In this document: in pieces, positions 1 through 4,235 of the stretch
Layout of the letters: each line of letters opens with the position of its first letter
Position numbering within the stretch: position 1 is the stretch's first letter
From: Pseudomonadota bacterium
Lineage (GTDB): Bacteria; Pseudomonadota; Gammaproteobacteria; Burkholderiales; SG8-39
Direction of reading: 5' to 3'
Length of the DNA: 5,093 bases
NCBI GenBank assembly: GCA_021847125.1
Contig: JAJZUK010000127.1
Span: 1-5,093, forward strand
Notes under the pieces: model-generated
The model's database searches: none
Told to the model about the DNA's origin: nothing
What the model saw: the letters and a program-made list of their open reading frames with translations, nothing else
Position numbers and translations under genes: made by a program

Positions 1-258
1 TCCGATTACGGCGACCAGACCCGCGGCAAGGAGCAGGCGCCGCGAACGCTCGTGCGAGACGCGCTCCAACGCCACGCCGCAGCCCCACACGAGCAGCGTC
101 ACCGCACCCAGATAGACCAGGTTGAATGGCCGCAACGCCCCGTAAAAGACGTAACTTGCGAGCAGCAGCCAGATCCAGCGCTTTCCGGCGGGCAGCAGCG
201 CGAACAGAACCAGCGCGAGCGGGAGGAAGGCGAAGAATTCGAGCGAGGTGAACAGCAT
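1..258 (-). CDS. AlgI-type MBOAT membrane acyltransferase, N-terminal part (cut by window edge)
   Basis: Eighty-six codons are visible from the ATG at 258 down to base 1, open to the edge. The protein begins MLFTSLEFFAFLPLAL, and a second short stretch reads ASYVFYG. This is the usual start of AlgI/DltB-like membrane-bound O-acyltransferases: a conserved MLFxSxxFxxFLP opening, a helix, a basic turn (here GKRW), then ASYxFYG. Hydrophobic helices lie at about residues 5-23, 28-46, 46-64 and 74-86. Family members are inner-membrane proteins of roughly 450-500 residues that move acyl groups, for example onto exopolysaccharide; the catalytic His region would be beyond the window. The start lies 32 nt after the stop of the upstream cytochrome gene on the same strand, with only a weak GGTG-like ribosome site. 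It may be the last visible gene of the operon or an independent gene. The family call is fairly secure, but the acyl acceptor cannot be inferred. Confidence 0.8.
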   Translation of the reverse strand, partial: MLFTSLEFFAFLPLALVLFALLPAGKRWIWLLLASYVFYGALRPFNLVYLGAVTLLVWGCGVALERVSHERSRRLLLAAGLVAVIG

Positions 259-290
259 CTGTCACACCGCCGGCGGCAACAACCGCGCCG

Positions 291-893
291 CTAGTAGGTC
301 GCGCCACCGGCGCGCAAATCCTCCGGGACCTGATCGATCGGGATCGCCGCATTGAGAATTAGGTAGCTCGCGAGCGCGTCGCGCTGTTCGCGCGTGAGCT
401 TGATCTGGATGTGACTGGGCTTATTCATCGAGCCGAGCCAGGCATCCTTGGACCGCTTTTGCGTAATCACCACGGTGATGATATGGCAGCTCTGGCAATA
501 GTCGAGCGCGAAGTCGCGCCCGTCCAGCGGCAGCAGCTTCTCCCAATTCGCCTTCGCCGGATCGGCCGGAATCTTGCCCGGCGGCAGCGGCATGTTGTAT
601 GACAGATAGTCGGCGAGCGTGAGCATCTCTTTTTCGCTCAGGCGCTGCAGTCCGGTAATCGCCTTGCTGTGGCTGCGCAAGTAGCTCAGCCACTCTTCGC
701 GCGTGTGCTTTGCGGCTAGCAGACCTTTCACTTCGTCCGCTGGCGGGCGGCTGGCGAAGGTCTTGGCCAACAGCGTTCTGCCCCCCGCCGGGATGAAGTC
801 GAACACATCCGCAGCCTCCGCGAACAGGCTCGCGGCGAGCAATCCGGCAGCGAGTACCCGTGCGGCGCGCGCTGAGGAAAGGGTGATGTGCAT
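291..893 (-). CDS. exported mono-haem cytochrome c, second of two tandem paralogues
   Basis: This is a 200-residue protein. Residues 1-27 form a Sec signal peptide: basic start, hydrophobic VLAAGLLAASLF, and an AEA cleavage site. One haem c attachment motif, CQSCH, lies at 133-137, so the mature protein should be periplasmic with one covalent haem. Met156 and His161 (in a M-N-K-P-S-H run) align with Met145 and His151 of the neighbouring cytochrome and are the best candidates for the distal haem ligand. The N-terminal half (GGR at 37-39, Trp68, YLSYNMPLP ending at 104) resembles the C-terminal half (DGR at 124-126, Trp152, YLILNAAIP ending at 185) but has no CxxCH, so the protein looks like an internal duplication with one haem lost. 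The gene starts 14 nt after the upstream cytochrome, with a GGAG ribosome site. It is likely an electron carrier for the adjacent TPP enzyme (inferred). No named family is recognised beyond cytochrome c. Confidence 0.88.
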   Translation of the reverse strand: MHITLSSARAARVLAAGLLAASLFAEAADVFDFIPAGGRTLLAKTFASRPPADEVKGLLAAKHTREEWLSYLRSHSKAITGLQRLSEKEMLTLADYLSYNMPLPPGKIPADPAKANWEKLLPLDGRDFALDYCQSCHIITVVITQKRSKDAWLGSMNKPSHIQIKLTREQRDALASYLILNAAIPIDQVPEDLRAGGATY

Positions 894-901
894 GATGAAG
901 T

Positions 902-905
902 CTCC
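902..905 (-). promoter_or_regulatory. ribosome binding site of the second cytochrome c gene
   Basis: On the minus strand GGAG lies 8 nt before the ATG at 893, in the 14-nt gap after the stop of the first cytochrome gene. It supports the chosen start and joint translation of the pair. Confidence 0.6.
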
Positions 906-907
906 GG

Positions 908-1465
908 TCAGAAGCGCAGATCCTGCGGAACGTCCTCGATTTTCATCGGCATATTGAGTGCCGAGTAACGTGCGAATTCCTCACGCTCCTGCGGGCTCAT
1001 TTTCAATTCGCGGTGAAAAGGCGACAGGAACATGTTGCGCCAGCCCTGCGCATTGCGGCGCTGCGTCAAGTGGCTCGCGAACAGCGAATGGCAGGATTGG
1101 CACACGTTCCACGCGAGGTCGCGCCCATCCGGCGGCAGCACGGTGGCGAACTTGTCGCCTTTCGCTGCATCCGCAGGCATCGGCATGTTGACCGAGAGAT
1201 AGGCTGCCAGCGTTGCAAGCTCGCGCTCGCTCAGCGCGTGCTTGCGCGCAGCGACGAAATCGCGCCACTCCGGCTCGGTGCGGCGCGCCTGCGCGATCGC
1301 ACGCAGCTCGGCCTGGTCGGGGGGAACGCCGAGCAGTTCGAGCAATAGCGCCCGCCCGCCTTTGGGCATGAACGCGTTGTCCTCCCCCGCTGCCTGCGCG
1401 AAAACGAAGGCGGCAATGGCGAGAACGGCCGCGAATAGCCGGACTCCGCTTGCCGCTCGCGTCAT
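908..1465 (-). CDS. exported mono-haem cytochrome c, first of two tandem paralogues
   Basis: This 185-residue protein has a Sec signal peptide (basic MTRAASGVR, hydrophobic LFAAVLAIAAFVF, cleavage after AQA at about residue 25) and a single CQSCH haem c motif at 122-126. The start is the ATG at 1465, whose last two bases fall in the TGA of the zinc-finger gene (ATGA overlap); the frame stays open further upstream, but that part is antisense-like and has no signal peptide. Met145, His151, Met156 and the NMPM run at 171-174 are possible distal ligands; Met145 and His151 are shared with the paralogue. The N-terminal half (GGR at 36-38, Trp67, YLSVNMPMP ending at 97) repeats the pattern of the haem-bearing half (DGR at 113-115, Trp142, NMPM at 171-174), with LGVPP where CQSCH would fall. 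It is expected to be periplasmic and to carry electrons. Partnership with the upstream E1 enzyme is inferred from the operon. Confidence 0.88.
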   Translation of the reverse strand: MTRAASGVRLFAAVLAIAAFVFAQAAGEDNAFMPKGGRALLLELLGVPPDQAELRAIAQARRTEPEWRDFVAARKHALSERELATLAAYLSVNMPMPADAAKGDKFATVLPPDGRDLAWNVCQSCHSLFASHLTQRRNAQGWRNMFLSPFHRELKMSPQEREEFARYSALNMPMKIEDVPQDLRF

Positions 1466-1743
1466 GGCCTGCTCTTGGACGCGGCCCTGTCGCCGAAGGA
1501 GAACACCGGCACGCGCAGTTCTGCGCGCGCCTTTTCCGCCGGGAAACCCTCGCCGCGGAGCAAGTCGAGCCCAACGACCGTAGTGTCGTCGTAAAACTGC
1601 TCGGCGCACGCCCCGCAAACGAGCGCGGGTATGTCTTCCACGACCACGAGCCGGTCGTCCTGCCAGAACGCGGAGCGCACGTGACTTGTATGCACGTCGG
1701 CGCTGCCGCAGTTCGTGCAGGTTTGCTGCTGAACGGCCTCCAT
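1462..1743 (-). CDS. YgiT-type zinc-finger protein, stand-alone (no HTH domain)
   Basis: This is a 93-residue cytoplasmic-looking protein without signal peptide or membrane helix. It has two CxxC pairs (Cys9/Cys12 and Cys43/Cys46) separated by a strand-rich stretch. VVVEDIPALVC at 33-43, followed by GAC, matches the YgiT/MqsA-type zinc finger, in which a 'V-x-x-x-x-I/V-P-A-x-V-C-x-x-C-G-E' run is typical. The MqsA antitoxin has this finger followed by a helix-turn-helix; here about 45 residues follow, with no recognisable HTH. No toxin-like ORF is adjacent. The ATG at 1743 shares its A with the TGA stop of E1 beta (TGATG), and the gene's own stop overlaps the ATG of the cytochrome gene (ATGA). 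Coupling on both sides implies production in step with its neighbours. A role in assembly, metal handling or regulation of the E1/cytochrome system is possible but unproven. The start is set by the overlap and by the first Cys pair lying 8 residues in. Confidence 0.8.
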   Translation of the reverse strand: MEAVQQQTCTNCGSADVHTSHVRSAFWQDDRLVVVEDIPALVCGACAEQFYDDTTVVGLDLLRGEGFPAEKARAELRVPVFSFGDRAASKSRP

Positions 1744-2714
1744 CAACCGACTAGCTTCTTCGCCGCCGCGACGATGTGGTCGGCGTTCGGCCGCATCCAC
1801 AGGAACATCTCGGGCGAAGCCGGCGGCGGCGCGTCGGGGAAAGCCACGCGCTTGAAGCGCGCGCCACGTACGTTTTCCGCCACGCGCGCGATCACTTCCG
1901 CACCCGGGCACAACGTGTAATAGGACTGGTCGACGGTAAGCAGGTGCTTGGTCTTCTGCACCGACTTCACCAGCGTTTCTGTGTCCATCGGCTTCAAGCT
2001 GCGCAGGTCGATCGCCTCGACTTTCATGCCTTGCTTCTGCAGCATCTCGGTCGCCTTGAGCACCTCTGGCATGCCGCCGCCGGAACCGACGATGGTGATG
2101 TCGCTGCCGGTGGTGCGCACGGCGGCCTTGTCGAGCGGCGTCGTGAATTGCTCATTGGGCACGTCTTCCATCAAGTCGCGCAGCCCCGCCGGATACAGGT
2201 AGCAGACAGGATTGGGATCGCGGATTGCCGCGGCCATCATGCCCTTCGCATCCGTCGGCGTGGACGGAACAACCGTCTTGACGCCCGGGATATGCGCATA
2301 ATAGGTGTCGATCTCGTAGTCCGAGTGCTGGCCGGCGAAGCCCGGCGTCTGCCCGGTCATTTCCAGCAGGAACACGATCGGCATCGAGGCCACGCCGCCG
2401 GTCATCGAGCGCAGCTTGCCGGCGTGGTTCTGGATCACCTGGAAGCACATGCAGTTTCCCTGGTAGGGAATGTAGGTCACGGCCTTCGAACCGGCGAGGC
2501 CCGCACCCAACACGCATGAGGCCATCCAGTTTTCGTCGATGCCTGTGTTCACGACGCGCTTGCGCCCGAACTCCTTCTCCAGGTTAATCACCGGCAGGCC
2601 GGGGGTGGAGGCAACCGGCGGCGTAAGCTCGAAGATCCAGATCATGTTCTTGTCCTGGCGCATTTCGTACTGCACCGCCTCTAGGACTGCATACATCCAG
2701 CTTTTTTTTGCCAT
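1743..2714 (-). CDS. 2-oxo-acid dehydrogenase-type E1 beta subunit (TPP-dependent, transketolase-like)
   Basis: This 323-residue protein is of normal length for E1 beta (PdhB/AcoB/BkdB type), the subunit that forms the TPP site together with alpha in an alpha2beta2 tetramer. An N-terminal pyrimidine-binding domain spans about 1-180, with Glu29 (in IFEL, where the family has GED/GEE), Glu61 in IDEN, GQHSD at 128-132 and HIPGVKTVVPSTPTDAKG at 141-158. The C-terminal transketolase domain spans about 195-320, with DLRSLKPMD at 236-244 and PDAPPPASPE at 293-302. There is no signal peptide or membrane helix. The ATG at 2714 follows GAGGAG by 6 nt; a TTG further upstream is in frame but would sit before that ribosome site. 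Only 10 nt separate it from the alpha stop, so translation is coupled. No E2 or E3 gene is visible. Which 2-oxo acid or acyloin is used cannot be read from the sequence. If alpha is exported by Tat, beta would have to travel with it. Confidence 0.9.
   Translation of the reverse strand: MAKKSWMYAVLEAVQYEMRQDKNMIWIFELTPPVASTPGLPVINLEKEFGRKRVVNTGIDENWMASCVLGAGLAGSKAVTYIPYQGNCMCFQVIQNHAGKLRSMTGGVASMPIVFLLEMTGQTPGFAGQHSDYEIDTYYAHIPGVKTVVPSTPTDAKGMMAAAIRDPNPVCYLYPAGLRDLMEDVPNEQFTTPLDKAAVRTTGSDITIVGSGGGMPEVLKATEMLQKQGMKVEAIDLRSLKPMDTETLVKSVQKTKHLLTVDQSYYTLCPGAEVIARVAENVRGARFKRVAFPDAPPPASPEMFLWMRPNADHIVAAAKKLVG
2702..2709 (-). repeat. eight-A homopolymer run just after the E1 beta start
   Basis: Codons 2-5 of E1 beta (GCA AAA AAA AGC on the coding strand) contain eight consecutive A residues, unusual in such GC-rich DNA. 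The frame is intact in this sequence. Such runs can give polymerase slippage or sequencing length errors. Confidence 0.9.
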
Positions 2715-2720
2715 GGTGTT

Positions 2721-2726
2721 CTCCTC
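2721..2726 (-). promoter_or_regulatory. ribosome binding site of E1 beta, overlapping the E1 alpha stop
   Basis: GAGGAG on the minus strand begins inside the TGA stop of E1 alpha (2725-2727) and lies 6 nt before the ATG at 2714. It decides the beta start and makes translational coupling of the two subunits likely, giving equal amounts for an alpha2beta2 enzyme. Confidence 0.8.
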
Positions 2727-3948
2727 AGCCAAACTGCCGGGCGGGTACTACGCCCTCGACGAATACATTCTTGAGGCCGTCCTCGGGCTTGCAGAACGGC
2801 TGCTGATCCGCCCAGGCGAAGGCTTCGATTGCCTCCTTCTTCGCCGCGGCTTCGATCTCATCGGCCCGCGCGCGCGTCAGCACGCCCCAGTTGATGAGCG
2901 TGTTGCGGCAGATGTCCACCGGATCGCGCTGCATCCAGGCTCGCACCTCGCGTTCCGGACGGAAGGAGGAGATCGCGAGCGGGTCATATCCAAACGCGCC
3001 GAGCTGGCCGGCCTCTGCGCCGGGCGCGCCCCAGTGGTTGTAATAGCGGTAGGTCTTTGCCTCGATCAGCGTTGGCCCTTCGCCGGCGCGCGCGCGGTCC
3101 ACCGCGGTTTTCGCGGCGTTGTAGACCTGGAACACGTCCTGTCCATCGACGACCACGCCCGGTATGCGGTAGGTACGGGCCGCGTCGGCGATGTCCTTCA
3201 TCGGGCAGGAGTAGGAATAATGCGCGTACTGGTGATACAGGTTGTTTTCCAGCACGTAGATAAACGGCAGCTGCAGCAGCGCCGCATTGTTGAGCGCAGC
3301 ATGGAAGTGCGGCGTGGCGTAGGTGCCGTCGCCGCCGAATACCACTGACACCTGCTTGCTGCCGCGCGCGCGGAACGCGAACGCGGATCCGGTCGCGATC
3401 ACATGTCCCGGTCCGATCATGCCGTCGGCGCCGATGAAGCCGCAGGATTTGTCCGAGATATGCATCTCGCCCGCATAACCGCCGTTCAAGCCGGTGGCGC
3501 GGAAATCGTTCTCCGCGGCCATTTTCTTCATGTCCACGCCTTTGGCGATGGCGTGGCCGGTCGGACGGTGGGTGCTGTAGACCAGGTCGAGTTGGTCGAA
3601 TGGACCCTTGTTGTTCAGCGCGGCGCAAACACCGGTGGCAACTGCCTCCTGGCCCGCATAAAAGTGGTTGTAGCCACGATATTTGGGGTCGGTAATCATC
3701 TTGTCGACCATGGTCCGCTCGTGCCAGCGGATGCGGACGATGGTAGTGAACATCTCGGTCAGCTTGTCGTTGGGGAGATCCTTCGCCCAGAAGCCAATCT
3801 CGCCGTTGGCCCAGGCGCCCTTGCTGATCAGCGAAACCGCCGCGCCGGCGCCGGCCACGCCTTTTAGAAACGTGCGCCGGCTCGGAGATGCAATTTGGTC
3901 GCTTTCCTGCGTTTCCCGCGAAACCTCATCGTGCTCAAGTTCGGACAT
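2725..3948 (-). CDS. 2-oxo-acid dehydrogenase-type E1 alpha subunit with twin-arginine (Tat) signal peptide
   Basis: This 407-residue protein has an E1 alpha (TPP-binding) fold region from about residue 60. The TPP motif is GDG at 206-208 with ENN at 234-236 and Tyr238 for metal and diphosphate binding. FYAGQEAVATG at 96-106, HRPTGHAIAKG at 127-137, GGYAGEMH at 156-163 and TYRYYNHWG at 299-307 (His305 at the usual catalytic His) fit PdhA/AcoA-type enzymes, which decarboxylate a 2-oxo acid or cleave acetoin on TPP. Unusual is the N-terminus: an acidic leader, then SRRTFLK at 23-29 (a full Tat motif), a weakly hydrophobic stretch rich in Gly, Ala and Val, and AWA at 45-47 as cleavage site, so export of the folded enzyme is predicted. 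The ATG at 3948 is chosen because GGAGG lies 8 nt upstream; an in-frame ATG at 3963 overlaps that ribosome site. Relative to common E1 alpha, Thr130 replaces the His of HRGHGH, and TYATP follows GDG where AANEG is usual. First gene of the operon; substrate unknown. Confidence 0.92.
   Translation of the reverse strand: MSELEHDEVSRETQESDQIASPSRRTFLKGVAGAGAAVSLISKGAWANGEIGFWAKDLPNDKLTEMFTTIVRIRWHERTMVDKMITDPKYRGYNHFYAGQEAVATGVCAALNNKGPFDQLDLVYSTHRPTGHAIAKGVDMKKMAAENDFRATGLNGGYAGEMHISDKSCGFIGADGMIGPGHVIATGSAFAFRARGSKQVSVVFGGDGTYATPHFHAALNNAALLQLPFIYVLENNLYHQYAHYSYSCPMKDIADAARTYRIPGVVVDGQDVFQVYNAAKTAVDRARAGEGPTLIEAKTYRYYNHWGAPGAEAGQLGAFGYDPLAISSFRPEREVRAWMQRDPVDICRNTLINWGVLTRARADEIEAAAKKEAIEAFAWADQQPFCKPEDGLKNVFVEGVVPARQFG
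3805..3882 (-). other. Tat signal peptide core of E1 alpha (Arg-Arg motif to AxA site)
   Basis: Codons 23-48 encode SRRTFLK, then a Gly/Ala/Val-rich h-region, a Lys at position 43 close to the cleavage site (a Sec-avoidance feature), and AWA followed by Asn48. The motif matches the (S/T)RRxFLK consensus at every fixed position. About 22 residues precede it and are strongly acidic (Glu3, Glu5, Asp7, Glu8, Glu12, Glu15, Asp17), a longer and more acidic n-region than usual. Confidence 0.88.
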
Positions 3949-3956
3949 GGTAGCTT

Positions 3957-3961
3957 CCTCC
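3957..3961 (-). promoter_or_regulatory. ribosome binding site of E1 alpha
   Basis: GGAGG on the minus strand lies 8 nt before the ATG at 3948. An alternative in-frame ATG at 3963 overlaps this site, so the downstream ATG is preferred. Confidence 0.75.
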
Positions 3962-4095
3962 ATTCGTCTGCATACGATTCACGCGTCCGAGATTATTCGA
4001 CCAAGCCGGGCGGGACCTATTGATTTTTCTCATAGCCGATGTAAATGCCGCGCGCGCGGTCGCTGCCGCGCCGCACCCCTGACTCAACCCCGCTG
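3962..4095. other. intergenic region between divergent E1 alpha operon and tRNA-Gly unit
   Basis: No gene is supported here. The minus-strand operon promoter should lie in this stretch. The best -35-like box on the minus strand is TTTACA at 4045-4040, but the matching -10 (AATAGG, 18 nt on) is weak, so no promoter is called. A GC-alternating palindrome (CCGCGCGCGCGG) lies near 4048-4059. No riboswitch, including a THI box, was recognised, although the first gene makes a TPP enzyme. Confidence 0.5.
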
Positions 4096-4124
4096 CTGAA
4101 GAACTGGCGGAAATGCTTTAGAAT
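4096..4124 (+). promoter_or_regulatory. probable sigma70 promoter of tRNA-Gly (and nucleotidase)
   Basis: CTGAAG at 4096-4101 (3 of 6 to TTGACA) lies 17 nt from TAGAAT at 4119-4124 (5 of 6 to TATAAT). The predicted start is near 4131, about 5 nt before the tRNA. The segment between -10 and start is CCGCCC-rich, the kind of GC-rich discriminator typical of stringently controlled stable-RNA promoters. Confidence 0.5.
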
Positions 4125-4129
4125 CCGCC
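4106..4129. repeat. 6-bp inverted repeat around the tRNA promoter -10 box
   Basis: GGCGGA at 4106-4111 and TCCGCC at 4124-4129 are perfect inverted copies with a 12-nt spacer holding most of the -10 box. This could be chance in GC-rich DNA or an operator. There is no T-tract, so it is not a typical terminator. Confidence 0.5.
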
Positions 4130-4135
4130 CCATGA

Positions 4136-4211
4136 GCGGGAGTAGCTCAGTTGGTAGAGCGCCGGCTTCCCAAGCCTGAGGTCGCGAGTTCGAGACTCGT
4201 CTCCCGCTCCA
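4136..4211 (+). tRNA. tRNA-Gly, anticodon CCC
   Basis: The gene is 76 nt with the 3' CCA encoded. The acceptor stem GCGGGAG/CTCCCGC is perfect, the D stem is GCTC/GAGC with loop AGTTGGTA, and the anticodon loop TTCCCAA reads CCC, decoding GGG. The T arm is GCGAG-TTCGAGA-CTCGT, the discriminator base is U, and the tail is CCA. In the anticodon stem CCGGC/GCCTG, position 28-42 is a C-U mismatch; the other four pairs are canonical. A promoter-like sequence ends just upstream and the next gene starts 24 nt downstream with no terminator between, so the tRNA may be processed from a longer transcript that includes the 5'-nucleotidase message. Confidence 0.96.
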
Positions 4212-4235
4212 TTCCGATTTCACAGGCCATGGCGC

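Noticed and set aside
267..276. CCGCCGGCGG palindrome before the AlgI-type start as an operator
   Set aside because: A 10-bp GC palindrome with no second copy or loop is expected by chance at this composition.
52..294. An 80-codon plus-strand open frame at the left end
   Set aside because: Its product is Gln/Arg-rich and low in complexity. The opposite strand encodes a convincing AlgI-type N-terminus with membrane helices.
301..313. GCGCC-ACC-GGCGC hairpin at the end of the second cytochrome as a terminator
   Set aside because: It lies within the coding sequence, has only 5 pairs and no following T-tract on either strand; chance in GC-rich DNA.
1462..1743. A toxin-antitoxin module based on the YgiT-type finger
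   Set aside because: No toxin-sized partner ORF is adjacent, the HTH of MqsA is missing, and the neighbours are metabolic genes overlapping it on both sides.
1776..2519. A 247-codon open frame on the plus strand opposite E1 beta
   Set aside because: Its product is His/Arg-rich with no family resemblance, opposite a well-conserved gene in high-GC DNA: a shadow frame.
2715..2732. TTG at 2732 as start of E1 beta
   Set aside because: It lies inside the end of E1 alpha and upstream of the GAGGAG that precedes the ATG at 2714; E1 beta family alignment begins at MAKKSW.
3946..3963. Upstream ATG at 3963 as start of E1 alpha
   Set aside because: It overlaps the GGAGG that serves the ATG at 3948 and has no ribosome site of its own in view. 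The Tat signal is intact from either start.
4163..4178. C-U mismatch at 28-42 of the tRNA anticodon stem as a sign of a pseudogene
   Set aside because: All other stems, loops, the discriminator and the CCA are intact, and single mismatches in this stem are tolerated in working tRNAs.
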